Shown: one piece after another, positions 11,514-22,361 of the stretch
Layout: each line of letters starts with the position of its first letter
Position numbering within the stretch: position 1 is the first letter of the stretch
Origin: Microthyrium microscopicum
Taxonomy: Eukaryota; Ascomycota; Dothideomycetes; Microthyriales; Microthyriaceae
Direction of reading: 5' to 3'
DNA length: 64,000 bases
Assembly: GCA_010405405.1 (NCBI GenBank)
Contig: MU004234.1
Span: 1,006,753 to 1,070,752 of the forward strand
Notes under the pieces: model-generated
Database searches by the model: none
What the model saw: only the letters and a program-made list of their open reading frames with translations
What the model was told of the DNA's origin: nothing
Translations under genes and position numbers: made by a program

Positions 11514-13031
11514 TTAAGCTGATAGACCGGTGATAGGTCGTAGCGGACTCGTCGCTGGCTTGGTGGCTTTTGTATACAGCCATCTCGAAAATTGTATGGT
11601 AGGATCGTCGATGAGAACCGTAACGACTTTTGCAAACCACAAGGTGAGTGGCAAAAGGATAAGTTGAGCAGCAAGGAAATTGAATTCTAGTCCGAGTGGT
11701 CCGAAATTGGGAAGTCTTGCGACGTTTGCCCAAGAGGAAATGTTGATTGCATGAGCTGCTCTGGTCCAGCCGACTGCTGCATATACTCGGTCGCCAATGC
11801 ACCATAAAACCGGTCCATGCACGAGATAAAAGGCATAAGAGACACGTCCCAGATATTGATTGAAGGGAAGTTCGAAAAATCCTCGGAGCCAAGAGATACG
11901 TCCAGAGGCTACCACCATGAAAATGCCAGCCCAGAACAGATAGAACGACTTGACCATGAAAACTGCTTGTGGTTTCAGGAATGAGAGGTAATACCATCCT
12001 GGAGAATCTCTCAAGACTTGAAGATCGGGGCTGAATGCAGGTACGCCGCCGAGATAAAGGCCAACAACAAACATGCCAATGAGTATAGAGTCCTTGTGAG
12101 GCTGAAATAGGTTGAAAAAGTCCGGGAGATTGTCGCTTTGAGCTAACAGGTCAAGATCGCAAAGGAGCATGCCAGCAACAAATAGCGAACAATACCATCC
12201 ATCTACGATGTAGAGGAAATAGTATACGAGGCCAAGTTGGCACCACAGGCGAGTGTTCCTAGTGCACCGAGAAAAGGCCAGAAGTGAAGTGAAGACCACG
12301 ATGGAGCCTTTGAATTCTAGTGGAATGGTCCAGACGTGAAAGTTGTAGGTAAACCAGGGTTCTCCACCCAATCGAAAGATGAAGCTGAATCCTTTCAATT
12401 CGTTATACCAGAGTGTAAACTCGTCCAGGTACCTGGGCTCGGCTTTATTGATTGTTAAGCCCCGGATGAGATAGTTTAGAGTCATCCAAACAAACGTTGT
12501 GGCAATGACAGGAAGGTAGAGTCGAAGCCAGCGTCTAAAAAAGGCAGAAGCGAGATTATCTCCCAACTTGACAAGCTCGCCATCGTGTATAAGTCGCAAT
12601 GGCTTGTGAGACAAAACGTAGCCTGATATGACAAAGAAGACTGCCACAGCAAAGTGACCGCCAGAGAAAAAGGTTCTGATTCCAGGGAGAGTTGCGAAGT
12701 AAAATTGACGGTCATATCCAAAGCCGTTTTCGAAAATTTTATCCGATTTCAGAGAGTCGTGAGCCCATACCTGGTTATGTAGTATATACACTAGTAAGGC
12801 TGCAAATCCTCTCAAGCCGTCGAGATATGCTGTTGGTCGAAGGGTGCCACTTCGTCTCCATGACTTTGTTGAGAGTAATGACCGAAAGTGTCGAACTGGA
12901 TTGTAAGCCCATTGCGCTGCCCGACCGTATATCGTAGATTTCCAGTTTGGACCCAGTTCGAACCAGGAAACCTTCTCAAGTAAAGCTTCTTGATCAAAGG
13001 TCATTTTGAAAACGAGAGGCCTTTTGATCAT
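11514..13031 (-). CDS. Membrane acyltransferase, Acyl_transf_3 / OafB family
   Basis: A single uninterrupted minus-strand frame of 505 codons. A second in-frame Met lies nine residues in (MTFDQEALLEK) and may be the true start. Residues near 68-82 carry the family entry motif YLDGLRGFAALLVYILHN. GGHFAVAVFFVISGYVLS follows around 125-140. After that come repeated hydrophobic segments typical of this multi-pass family, including FNQYLGRVSYAFYLVHGPVL near residue 420. Bacterial relatives O-acetylate lipopolysaccharide, peptidoglycan or antibiotics; fungal copies are largely uncharacterised and are presumed to acylate a surface or secreted glycan or a metabolite. The substrate is unknown. The gene is convergent with the permease, and its promoter lies in the 1.4-kb gap before the GT32 gene. 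Confidence 0.88.
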   Translation of the reverse strand: MIKRPLVFKMTFDQEALLEKVSWFELGPNWKSTIYGRAAQWAYNPVRHFRSLLSTKSWRRSGTLRPTAYLDGLRGFAALLVYILHNQVWAHDSLKSDKIFENGFGYDRQFYFATLPGIRTFFSGGHFAVAVFFVISGYVLSHKPLRLIHDGELVKLGDNLASAFFRRWLRLYLPVIATTFVWMTLNYLIRGLTINKAEPRYLDEFTLWYNELKGFSFIFRLGGEPWFTYNFHVWTIPLEFKGSIVVFTSLLAFSRCTRNTRLWCQLGLVYYFLYIVDGWYCSLFVAGMLLCDLDLLAQSDNLPDFFNLFQPHKDSILIGMFVVGLYLGGVPAFSPDLQVLRDSPGWYYLSFLKPQAVFMVKSFYLFWAGIFMVVASGRISWLRGFFELPFNQYLGRVSYAFYLVHGPVLWCIGDRVYAAVGWTRAAHAINISSWANVARLPNFGPLGLEFNFLAAQLILLPLTLWFAKVVTVLIDDPTIQFSRWLYTKATKPATSPLRPITGLSA

Positions 13032-14437
13032 GCCAACACAAGACCGTCAAAACAGAACCGGGAGAGGCGAACTTGTAGTTAAGATTCGATATCTTCGGTT
13101 GAAAAGAACCGCTGGAGAAATTACCGACGCACATGTTAACCAGGTGGCGATGACGGCTGAGGAACAATCGCTGGAATGGTAAAGATATGAGAGTATTGTG
13201 AAAAGGGATAGACAGCATGGTAACCAAACAGGCAGGACAGGCTACCTTGAATCGTGTACACCGCGAAATGATGCCCGCAGCTACGATAGCAGCACGTGTA
13301 TCGTACCAGTGGATTGCCACAACTATACAAGGTTTAACTGAGCTGAGCAAGGCTGAGATAGCAAATGAAGTGCTTGAAGAGCCGCAAAGTCTAACAGGTC
13401 CACATCATCACTCGTCCCCACAAAGTTTATCAGCAATTGAATTCTGATAGCCTCTGACAGGCAAGTGAAAAGAGGGGTTCATTACGGGGGAGCTACATGC
13501 ATTAGGTTTGAATATGCATGGTGATTGCCAGGTAGAAACATGGCAATGAGATATCCAGTATTCAGGGGTAAGCGCTGGATCTACATTTAGTATGCCAACA
13601 TTAGAAGCACGCGGCTGCCAGAAGTCTCAAATCGGATACATTCATGGGTCATAATGGTACTTTTGAGTACCCTTGGTGAGGTTAAGTTGAACAAGGGAGG
13701 TACTTGAACTTCAGTACAAACAGGGTAGATGATAAAGATAGTACCCGCCTTCTATTAGTATAACTTGACTACATGTCATCATAAATCGTCCACGTTTCTC
13801 CTTACCCTCCTTATACCCTTGATCCATGGTTGGGAAGGCTGGGACCTGCAGGGCTACTTGTGGTGAGGTATAGGTACCTAGTTGGTAGGTACAACAAAGA
13901 AGGCTGCTGGAAAGACGCAAATGCTCATTTACTTCTCAAACAAAACGATTCGCAATACGATATAGCTCAGGAGCAGTTTCAACCTGCAGAAGTACTTCAT
14001 TCAAAGCCGTGAGCCCACATTGTTGTTCAGTGATCTCATTTGATGTTGGAAATTGGACACGATGTACCAGAGTCAACATCCCCGTCCTCGGATTCTAGCC
14101 CTGTCGTTATGATGTGAACTGACTCTTTGATCCATACATTCATCCAGACAATCCGGGCATACCAGGCTCAGTTGAGAAATTCTAACTCTTCTGGGGAACT
14201 CATACCTGCCATTTCCTCCCCGATAAACCGTTTCGCTTGTGATAACCTTTCAGAGATCTACCCCGAGCTATTCTCTTTCAACCTTCAGTATCTCTGCTAT
14301 CTTCTAGTATCTAGCTTGCATGTGGTATTCTCGTCAAGCTTGAATATTCAACATCCCCACTGCATAACTGGTACTTTGAATATGCGCAGTCGTTTTCCTT
14401 TCATCAAAGTTCCTTCTTGAGCCTTCATTCTACGGTC
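13032..14437. other. 1.4-kb divergent intergenic region
   Basis: Separates the start of the acyltransferase (minus) from the start of the GT32 gene (plus), so it should contain both promoters. Short frames on both strands lack domains. A local palindromic cluster of GGTACCTA/TAGGTAC occurs near 13870-13890. I see no RNA gene. Confidence 0.5.
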
Positions 14438-15595
14438 ATGATTGATACCAAAGGGCTACCTGCCTCATCTCCCTTTGAGGGCCTCATGACCAAACAAATT
14501 AGAAGAATATTACCAACTTGTATACTTTGCATCTTGCTCCTCATCTTTGCATCAACTACTTCTATCTCCGACACTTTCACCGATCCAGACCGCCGTACTG
14601 TATCGAAAGTCAATGAGGTACCCAACAAGATATGGCAAATGTGGAAAGTCGACGTTCTGAGCCTGGAAGAACGGGATCTCAACAGAGCAAGGACCTGGAT
14701 AAACAAAAACCCAGAATACCGATACGAAATGCTCACAGATGGCAACGACATGCAATATGTCGCAAAGCGCTACGGACCCGAAGAGCTGAACCGTCCTGAT
14801 ATCGTGTACATGTACCGGACGATTGGCTCCAAAATCATCAAAGCCGACATTCTGCGTTACCTCATAATGTATGCGGAAGGTGGAGTCTACGCTGATATCG
14901 ATGTTGAGGCTATCAGACCGGTGTCAAGATTCATACCTGATCATTATTCGGGACGAGACGTCGACATGGTGGTCGGCATTGAAATTGATCAGCCCGAGTA
15001 CGGTGCCCATCCGGTGCTGGGCAGCAAGTGCAAGTCCTTCTGCCAATGGACCTTCATGTGTAAACCGGGTCTTCCAGTCATGTTAAAGCTAGTCGAAAAC
15101 ATCATGGCGTGGTTGACCGATCTTGCACAACGCCAAAATGTTCCCATTTCGGACATCAAGTTCAACTTCGACGACATCATTGCCGGAACTGGACCTTCAG
15201 CTTTCACGGAAGCGATACTGGACGATATTTCTTCAAGAGTCGGACACAAAGTAACTTGGGACACGTTCCACAATCTCGGAGAATCAAAACTTCTCGCTGG
15301 TGTCTTGGTTCTTACAGTTGAGGCGTTTGCCGCTGGACAAGGCCATTCGGATTCCGGAAACCATGATGCTCGTACTGCTCTTGTCAAGCACCATTATCAT
15401 GCTTCGGGCTGGCCAACAACGCATCCACGGTTCAGTCATCCCATCTACGGCGAGGTAGAGAGATGTAACTGGGATGCCGAATGTGTCATGAAATGGGATG
15501 CGGAAACTGCTGCTTTTGACAAACTCTCACCCGAAGAGCAGTCTGCGAAGATTGCAATAAAAAAGTCGGAAGAAGAAAAATCCAAACCGCAATGA
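14438..15595 (+). CDS. GT32 glycosyltransferase, Och1-like
   Basis: Single exon, 385 aa from the ATG at 14438; the open frame upstream of this ATG has no earlier ATG. A single hydrophobic segment (residues about 24-42, ILPTCILCILLLIFAS) would make it a type II membrane protein of the Golgi. The luminal part has IPNKIWQ-like sequence (VPNKIWQMWKVD) and the hallmark block KADILRYLIMYAEGGVYADI, in which Asp153-Ile-Asp155 is the nucleotide-sugar/metal DXD motif. The family includes yeast Och1, which starts the outer chain of N-glycans with an alpha-1,6-mannose. Filamentous fungi have several such paralogues, so the donor and acceptor are not certain. The C-terminus is a charged tail rich in Lys and Glu. 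Confidence 0.85.
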   Translation: MIDTKGLPASSPFEGLMTKQIRRILPTCILCILLLIFASTTSISDTFTDPDRRTVSKVNEVPNKIWQMWKVDVLSLEERDLNRARTWINKNPEYRYEMLTDGNDMQYVAKRYGPEELNRPDIVYMYRTIGSKIIKADILRYLIMYAEGGVYADIDVEAIRPVSRFIPDHYSGRDVDMVVGIEIDQPEYGAHPVLGSKCKSFCQWTFMCKPGLPVMLKLVENIMAWLTDLAQRQNVPISDIKFNFDDIIAGTGPSAFTEAILDDISSRVGHKVTWDTFHNLGESKLLAGVLVLTVEAFAAGQGHSDSGNHDARTALVKHHYHASGWPTTHPRFSHPIYGEVERCNWDAECVMKWDAETAAFDKLSPEEQSAKIAIKKSEEEKSKPQ

Positions 15596-16511
15596 TGGAG
15601 AGGCTACCCGGCGTTGGTTCTTGTATCATAATGCTCTACGAATTCTGAAGACCAGATATACAAACGATGGCAGTACACCTTGATTAGGCGCTGGTTATAA
15701 GAGATGATTTATAGTAGACTAATAACTAATTCCAACTACTAACAAATTTACTCCGCGGTCATGTTACTGACTTACTTGGTTCAATTGATTTGTGTGTGAG
15801 CTCGTCGAATTAGCGAAATCGTTTTGATATGACATCCTCTCTGAGTTCACATTATCAACCTTCAACAAACCTACCGGTATTCGCTGAAAAATGAAGCGTT
15901 CCAGAGTTTCAAAACTATACCTGAATTATCTACACCGCGCATCTCTGTTTGATTCTCCAATCTGACTTGGCAATCATAGTCCAGACCCAGCCACTGACGA
16001 GCGCACGTCGAGCACAAGGAACCGAGGCTTCAATATTACTTGTTTGGTCATTGGAGTAGCAGGTCAGACCCGACTAGGAAGGAAACCACCTAAAGTGGAT
16101 TACAGACGCAAGAAACCCATGGGTTTCAGCAGGCATACCCGGGTTTCTCCACAAGATCCTGGAGTTGATCGCTTTTATCCAGAGGCAAGATCATTGCTCT
16201 ATTATGTAGACTAACCAAAAGAAGCTGCTTTTATAGATTGTGAAGGGGAAAGCTCTGAAAGATGTCAATCTTGATCAGGAGGTCACCGAGTAATAGAGAA
16301 TAAAAGGCTGATGGAGAGATACAGTGGTAGAGGATCCTCGTGCTCGAAAACTGCTACAATGACTACCTCGTACAAACTATACGCATCAATTTTTTCTCGA
16401 GTACCATGATTCAAATGCAACAGGTGGTATTAAGCGCTAACGGACTAATGTGCTAGATATCAAAGACGGCTCTGAAATAATACTCTGAATCATTCATTTC
16501 CGAACCGATCC
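15596..16511. other. 3' intergenic region between convergent genes
   Basis: About 0.9 kb between the stop codons of the GT32 gene and the MDR oxidoreductase. No frame of interest and no repeat apart from short AT-rich runs near 15700-15760. A short repeated motif ACCCATGGGTTT / ACCCGGGTTTC sits at 16117-16150. Confidence 0.45.
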
Positions 16512-17651
16512 TCAACCATCGATCCGATAAACAAGCTTCTCAGCACTAACGGGCTTCATCCACTCCTCCGTCCTACTCTGGTCTCTCAAGCTCATCGAGC
16601 CAGGACCCAAAAGCACATATCCATCCTCAACAATCCTCTCCAGCCCACCAGGCATAAGTCTCACCGGATTAGCCTTCAACTTTCCCTCCTCAAGCCACCT
16701 ATAAAACGCCACTGCGAATTCTCTCGCCTTTGGAGACTCTGGGATGCTAAAGGCAAAGTACTCAACTTCAACACCAAGACCTTCCCACACAGCACCATAA
16801 ATCGGCTCCGGGCTGAGGTCACCAGCCGTCCAGGCTTTAGCCGCGCGGGAGCGCACGATAGCCATTTTGCCTACTTTGCTGTTGAGTGTACTGTGGATAT
16901 TTGATACCGAGTTGCCTTCAGAGATACAGTCATACGCGTAATGGATGCCCTCATCGCCGGTAAGTTTCTTGATCTCTGCTGGCCACGAAACATCTCTGTA
17001 GTCGACTAAGTGATCGTAGCTGTATGGTGCGGCCTGAAGAAGAGGGAAGCGTGCTTTACTTGCCGTTCCAAATAGTCGGATCTTCTTGCCGGCACCTAGA
17101 TTGACGTGATTGACAAGCTGGGCAGCCCAGAGACCAACAGATGAAGAAGCGCCATAGATGAGTACATTGATCGTCTCAGTCTCAGGAACCGACTGCTCGA
17201 CCGGCGAATCAAATGGCGTTGGGAGACCGAGGCGGTAGTATATCGCTTGTGCGGCAGTGAGACCAGCAAGATTGAAACTAGCCGCTTCTTCGAGACTAAT
17301 GTTATCGGGTATCCGCCAGACTAGATCATATGGGATGATGAGATACTCTGCAAAGGCGCCAGGGCGATCATTTACAGAGCAAGCACCTTGGAGGAAGCCA
17401 GCGACTTTATCGCCAAGTTTGAGTTGGCTCATGGATGAAACGTCATCACCGAAAGCCTCGACGGTTCCAGAGAAGTCGCTGCCGACCGTTCGGCCAGTTT
17501 TGCCGAGTGGGTTTTGGGAGTAGATGGGGTCGATTGGATTTAAAGCTATGGCGGAAACTTTGACTAGTATTTCGCCCTTCGCTGGTTTTGGTTGAGGAAT
17601 GTCTTGAATTCGCGCTGTCTTCTCCTCTGCGTTTAGAATAAGGCCTTTCAT
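16512..17651 (-). CDS. Medium-chain dehydrogenase/reductase (zinc-independent, enoyl-reductase type)
   Basis: Single exon, 379 aa from MKGLILNAEE at 17651. The same frame stays open for 70 more codons upstream, but that extension is Asn/Ser-rich and unlike the family, so I placed the start at the conserved MDR N-terminus. The GroES-like domain is visible (ILVKVSAIALNPID at 28-41, TVGSDFSGTVEAFG at 55-68), then the Rossmann motif YGASSSVGLWAAQ (GASSSVG at 167-173) for NADP(H). The Cys/His zinc ligands of classical alcohol dehydrogenases are absent. Fungal relatives include trans-acting enoyl reductases of polyketide clusters (LovC, ToxD) and many stand-alone enzymes. No polyketide synthase is present nearby, so a stand-alone NADPH-dependent reductase is more likely here; the substrate is unknown. 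Confidence 0.87.
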   Translation of the reverse strand: MKGLILNAEEKTARIQDIPQPKPAKGEILVKVSAIALNPIDPIYSQNPLGKTGRTVGSDFSGTVEAFGDDVSSMSQLKLGDKVAGFLQGACSVNDRPGAFAEYLIIPYDLVWRIPDNISLEEAASFNLAGLTAAQAIYYRLGLPTPFDSPVEQSVPETETINVLIYGASSSVGLWAAQLVNHVNLGAGKKIRLFGTASKARFPLLQAAPYSYDHLVDYRDVSWPAEIKKLTGDEGIHYAYDCISEGNSVSNIHSTLNSKVGKMAIVRSRAAKAWTAGDLSPEPIYGAVWEGLGVEVEYFAFSIPESPKAREFAVAFYRWLEEGKLKANPVRLMPGGLERIVEDGYVLLGPGSMSLRDQSRTEEWMKPVSAEKLVYRIDG

Positions 17652-18317
17652 GTTTGACTTTTGCAGGATCTGATATATGGTGGTTCGTGATACTTGAAAG
17701 TACAGAGAACTTGATTCAATGGTGTTTTTGTCGTTCGAGGATGAAAGTAAGTTGATTTCTGAATATATGTATGGATCGAAGGTGATGAGAAGTTTGAGTC
17801 TTGACGTCGGATTTTTTCGTAATATCTGAAAGGACAATAAATCTGAATTGTTGTTGTTCATGATATATTCGAGTCGTTCATCGCGGTATTTAAGGCTGAA
17901 CTTGATGCTAAAAACGGCGTTTGAACTCGCATAGAACTCGGGCTTTGAAGCGATGCATACATGTACTACGCCATAATTTAGAAATTATGATTGGGGCAGC
18001 GCAACTCAATGGGCTTGCTTCTGGAGGCTGCATGCTGCTTTGTCATGCTTTGAAGTTGCAAGTTACCTTCAACTTAGCTTGCGAGCTTTTGCGCTCACCG
18101 GCTTCTCTAACCACCATCGCCTGTTCGGAAGATAAAAGAACAACTTCTTTGGCTTCATTTCAGTTGTTCAAAACAGAAAGTGTTTGAGACATACTAGAGC
18201 TGAAAATAGTGAGAATAAAACATGTCGATTGAAACGCTATTCGATCTCCAAGGAAATAAAATGGCTGCGTTGCTATTAATACATTGGGGGGCGCAGCATG
18301 ATGAAATACCAGAAAGG
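17652..18317. other. Promoter-side intergenic region
   Basis: About 0.67 kb between the start of the MDR gene and the stop of the next minus-strand gene. It includes the 210-bp in-frame extension of the MDR frame, probably 5' UTR, with a run of AAC codons near 17855. An 88-codon plus-strand frame (17921-18187) has no recognisable feature. Confidence 0.45.
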
Positions 18318-19427
18318 TCACCAACTTGTCCTTCGCCTGGAAGTAACACTTTTGCCTGGTCTCCGATCGCGTCCTCTAGCTATTTTCCGTGACGGTGAAG
18401 ACTGGAAGTCAGTGGGAGAAGTATATCCATCGTCATCATAAGCCTCATCAATAAAGATGAACCGTCGTTTCCGCGAGCATGATGAGCCAGACGTACTGGA
18501 AGTAGATGTCGTGGAAGGTGTGGACAACGAGGATAGTCGAAGTTCTAAAGCTGAAAGTCGTTGATGAATGAGTCGCTTGCCTCTCGTTATTGTATGTTCA
18601 ATGGTATTGCGAACGTCGCGCACAATGCTGCCAAGATGCATTGATTCGTTTAAGCTGAGTGACCATGACTTGTAGAGTCGGCCGCGAACTGAAATGTTGC
18701 CGTCTTCTCTTTCCATCCAGTAGTGACATATGGCGCATGTTTGGGTGGTGATAGATATTGTACAAACCATAGCCTGGCCAAAGAATTCGTCTTCTGCATC
18801 TGTATCCTGCCAGAGGCGAAGAAGTTGATGTAGCATAACCGCAGCATTGTGAAGATTTTGTAGCCGACATACGTTGTGTCCCGTGTCTCCTTTGGCTTCA
18901 ACCGTCAGAAGTGGGAAAGTGAGGTTGGAAAGTGATCGCGCAGGTCTCGCTGAATGTGAAAGATGAGCCAGTGCGTTCTCGTATGCATGAAAATTTGATG
19001 CTGCCAGTCCGATAGTCTGATCTGGCTTTGGCAGTGGTATTCGATATTGCGCAGACGCTGGACGAGGCAATGCGCATTCTTTATCCCATTGTTGGTTTGG
19101 AACGGTGATGACATCTTCGCGATCCAAGAGCTGGTCAATGGGCACCAATTTTGGCATGACAGCCTGGACTACAGCCGCTTCATTGCAACTGTTGCGCAAT
19201 CTCCGCTGAAAAGAGACAAGATAATGCTCATCAGGTTCCGGACTTGATCGCGACGCGTTTAAAGCAGCTTCCAAGTCATCGAGGTCATTTGGAGCTTTAC
19301 TACCAGTGATTTTGGGGTCATGCACCAGGAAAGCGCGGCGACGATGAAGTTCGAGCTCAAAAGATGGATCAGCGCTATTAATCAAGGGGAGAGTAGTGAG
19401 CTGTAAGCTACGAGATCTTGAGAGCAT
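18318..19427 (-). CDS. Fungal protein with PD...ExK nuclease-fold signature (DUF7924-like)
   Basis: Single exon, 369 aa. The central part contains PKPDQTIGL (Pro135-Asp136) and, 41 residues on, PLLTVEAKGD (Glu177-x-Lys179). Asp...Glu-x-Lys with this spacing, the latter on a predicted beta strand, is the active-site pattern of the PD-(D/E)XK nuclease fold. It is also typical of a large set of uncharacterised ascomycete proteins that I would group with DUF7924. A helix rich in Leu and His follows (NLHNAAVMLHQLLRLW). The C-terminal 80 residues are Ser/Thr- and Arg-rich with basic clusters (SRKRRF, GRDRRPGK) that could act as a nuclear signal. Activity is not demonstrated for this group, so 'nuclease' is inference. 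The gene is divergent from the xylanase. Confidence 0.7.
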   Translation of the reverse strand: MLSRSRSLQLTTLPLINSADPSFELELHRRRAFLVHDPKITGSKAPNDLDDLEAALNASRSSPEPDEHYLVSFQRRLRNSCNEAAVVQAVMPKLVPIDQLLDREDVITVPNQQWDKECALPRPASAQYRIPLPKPDQTIGLAASNFHAYENALAHLSHSARPARSLSNLTFPLLTVEAKGDTGHNVCRLQNLHNAAVMLHQLLRLWQDTDAEDEFFGQAMVCTISITTQTCAICHYWMEREDGNISVRGRLYKSWSLSLNESMHLGSIVRDVRNTIEHTITRGKRLIHQRLSALELRLSSLSTPSTTSTSSTSGSSCSRKRRFIFIDEAYDDDGYTSPTDFQSSPSRKIARGRDRRPGKSVTSRRRTSW

Positions 19428-20621
19428 TTTGGAGGATTAATTGAGTTGAAGAAAACGCGAGAAATGAGAAGAGCACGAAGAGGGGGAGTCAGGGACGGCA
19501 TGGCTGCGACGCGTGAAGGCTGGGAATTAGAGAGATCTGTTTTAGGAATTTGATGCCTGAGCAGAAATAGATGGGAGAGACTTTTGTGGTGTTGAGAAAA
19601 TGGGATGGATACAATGACTACAACTGCAAGACAGAGAACATAGGGGCAGCGCAATTCCAAGGGGCAGGAATACAATTGCCAAGACAGGTTGTGCAGGGTC
19701 ACTCGGAGATAAGTCTGACGGGACCATGTTAAAATGCACGTAATATTAGCCGCTGGCAGTACAGCCGCCGGTGCGAGCTTTCGGCTCCGAGCGTCCGGAG
19801 AGAAGCGCGCGGAATTGACTCCGATTTGGCTAAGCGCTGTATGAACGCCCCCAGGGGCTACGCTGTACTTATCTCGCGATGATTTCAGAGGGGAGTGACA
19901 ACCACTTCAGTCAACAAAACAGAAGGCGCGCTCCAGGACCGAGTCATTCCTATTGCCTTCAGTGCTTATAACTGTCGTTTTTTCATTCTTGTAGCAAAAT
20001 CAGATTAAGGAGACATAGCCGCCGTCAATTGTGATGGTAGCGCACCACTAATTGTTTTCTTTGTCCACTGACCTTTCTCGAGATGCGATTAATACTACGC
20101 CAAATCATAGTGGCGAACGCAACACCGGAAATTTGCAGTCTACTCTATCTTACTCGTAGTTAGACCACACATTACTCTACAGCAATGCACTTCACAGATC
20201 TTGATGAATGTAAGAATTTGCTTATAGTCCTCAGCCAGTCGTTGGAAATACTATTTTCCATCTAGAATGGTCAGATCCATTTTCAAGCTAATGATCAGAC
20301 CGAGTTCAAGACCTTAGAGACCGACTTCACGACCTAAGAGTAGAATCTTAAACAGATTGGTCAACTTGACTCAAACCTGATTGATGCGTACAGGGCTTTT
20401 AAATTATGAACTGTTGCCCAAATATAGCAGTACCAAGACATATCATTACACATATATTAACTTCCAAATTTGGTTCCTATAATTTTCTCATAATTTACCG
20501 TGGCGTTTACACAGGCATATACGCTCTATAGTCCAGTTCACGACGCTTGAATCTTATTTTCGAGCAGAAAAGTCGAGCGTTTGATTTCGTGTTCTAGACT
20601 GGTATCAATGTGCTGGTTTCC
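19428..20621. other. 1.2-kb divergent intergenic region (xylanase promoter side)
   Basis: Holds the promoters of the DUF7924-like gene and the GH10 xylanase. A GC-rich patch at about 19745-19860 contrasts with the AT-rich remainder. Possible regulator sites are listed separately. No supported gene or RNA. Confidence 0.5.
19828..19854. promoter_or_regulatory. Possible XlnR-type and CreA-type sites upstream of xylanase
   Basis: GGCTAA at 19828-19833 matches the core bound by the xylanase activator XlnR/Xyr1. CCCCAG at 19849-19854 is the reverse complement of CTGGGG, which fits the CreA/Cre1 repressor consensus SYGGRG. They lie about 0.8 kb before the GH10 ATG. Such short motifs occur often by chance, so this is only suggestive. 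Confidence 0.2.
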
Positions 20622-21931
20622 ATGATCATGAAATTTCTGATTACAGCTTTCGCCATCTATGGCTCATCACAGGCCGCTGTCCTGTAAGTTAGGTTTTTGA
20701 GTCTCAAATTGGCCTGTACTAAAGCTATTGATAGACAAAACATCGACGATGGAAAGGTAGGACTTAATACAGCAGCTAAAGCTGCCGGAAAGCTCTACTT
20801 TGGAACTGCCGTCGACAACAGATATCTAAACACTGGAAACTATACAGCTATCAACAGCAACACTGCGGATTTTGGCCAGATAACTCCAGCCAATTCGATG
20901 AAGGTAATGCCACAATCAGATCATAACTGTTTTACTTACTGAAACATGGTCCGCAGTGGGAGTCGACAGAACCGCAGCAAAACAAATTCACATATACCGG
21001 AGGAGATATCATCGCAGACATGGCAAAGAAGAACGGCCAACTACTTCGATGCCATACCTTAGTCTGGCACTCACAGCTCCCAAACTGGGTCAAGACAGGA
21101 TCTCACAACAATGCAACGTTGATTGCCATCATGAAGAACCACATCACCAATGTAATGAAACACTACAAAGGCAAATGTTACGCATGGGATGTAGTCAACG
21201 AGGCTTTTGATGATAAGCCTGGCAACAATTACAGAAGCGAAAGCATTTTCTACAAGACCATTGGAGAGGCATATATACCAATAGCATTCGCGGCTGCCGC
21301 GGCCGCAGATCCAGATGTCAAGCTATATTACAACGACTATAATATCGAAGACATGAACAAGAAATTCGAGCGTACCAAGACCGTCGTCGAACAAATAAAG
21401 GTAAGCCATCCATCAACCCCTGATTCGGCAGATTCCAGCTTTTTCGCTATTGCAACCACACAAGCAGATCTAATGATAAATCTAGGCTTATCCCGGCGCA
21501 AGAATCGATGGCGTCGGAATGCAGACCCATCTCCAAGAATCGAAACCACTCTCAGAAGCTGCCATCACGGCCGTAATGAACAAATTCGCCTCAATGGATC
21601 TGGACGTTGCTATCACAGAGCTGGATGTCAGATTACAAACCAAGGGCGCAAATGCCCAAGCACGACAACAGCGGAATTCTATATATGGTAATGTGGTGCG
21701 AGCGTGCAAAAATGTCAAGCGCTGTGTTGGTATTACGATCTGGGATTTCACGGACAAGTATTCATGGGGTATGCTACCACTGCGGGTTAAGAAGGGACAT
21801 CGGGCTAATGATGTGTAGTACCAGAGACGTTCAAAGGTGAAGGTGAGGCGTTGCCGTGGGATGCGAATCTAAAGAAGAAGGATGATTTATATGATGCCAT
21901 TTTGAAAGCTTGGGGACCGGCTTCTAGCTGA
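20622..21931 (+). CDS. Secreted GH10 endo-1,4-beta-xylanase
   Basis: Five exons: 20622-20683, 20735-20903, 20957-21400, 21486-21768 and 21819-21931, giving 356 aa in a continuous frame. Introns of 51, 53, 85 and 50 nt are all GT-AG. The N-terminus [19 protein letters not shown] is a signal peptide (a second ATG lies two codons on), so the enzyme is secreted. The mature protein is a single GH10 TIM barrel with no carbohydrate-binding module. Visible landmarks are [24 protein letters not shown], the acid/base motif [10 protein letters not shown] (Glu159), YYNDYNIE, and the nucleophile motif ITELDVR (Glu270), then [16 protein letters not shown]. Both catalytic glutamates are intact. It would hydrolyse xylan in plant cell walls. 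The long upstream region shows possible XlnR and CreA cores, which would fit induction by xylose and glucose repression. Confidence 0.93.
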
Positions 21932-22361
21932 GATGACATGTTGACTTGGCGGAGGATGAGGGTGCTTCTAATGAAGTGTCATGGTATGCGATGTGTGAAG
22001 TAAGGCTGTAGATTTGAACATTTTGTTTTCTATCCCAGACGGGAGGCATTCTCCCAGCTTGAGACCTATAATCACCCTGTAAGGCAAAACGCCCATGTCT
22101 GAGGCGCTTATGAAGAATCTATCACAACATGCTTATCTAAATCGACGGAGCAACTCTGAGCAGGCCTACCTCATCAAGCAGTGTACTGACAGGTCAATAC
22201 ATTGATTGCCTTGGTGTAGACAACACAATACTACTGTTAAGCGCAGCAACAATCCCAAAGGACCAATCCGAATTCCAGTCCACTAGTGACACAACACCAA
22301 CTGGCGACAAGAGCTATTCGTGGACAACGCCCACCGCCGTAGGCATATAGCATGTAACGCT
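21932..22361. other. 3' intergenic region between convergent genes
   Basis: About 0.43 kb shared by the 3' UTRs of the xylanase and the long minus-strand gene. No gene or repeat seen. Confidence 0.5.

Noticed and set aside
17652-17861. 70-residue N-terminal extension of the MDR enzyme
   Set aside because: Asn/Ser-rich, not conserved in the family; the MKGLIL start matches MDR N-termini.
9244-21931. Idea of a secondary-metabolite cluster (transporter, MDR reductase, acyltransferase, glycosyltransferase)
   Set aside because: No PKS, NRPS, terpene synthase, P450 or cluster regulator is present, and the enzymes have ordinary stand-alone homologues.
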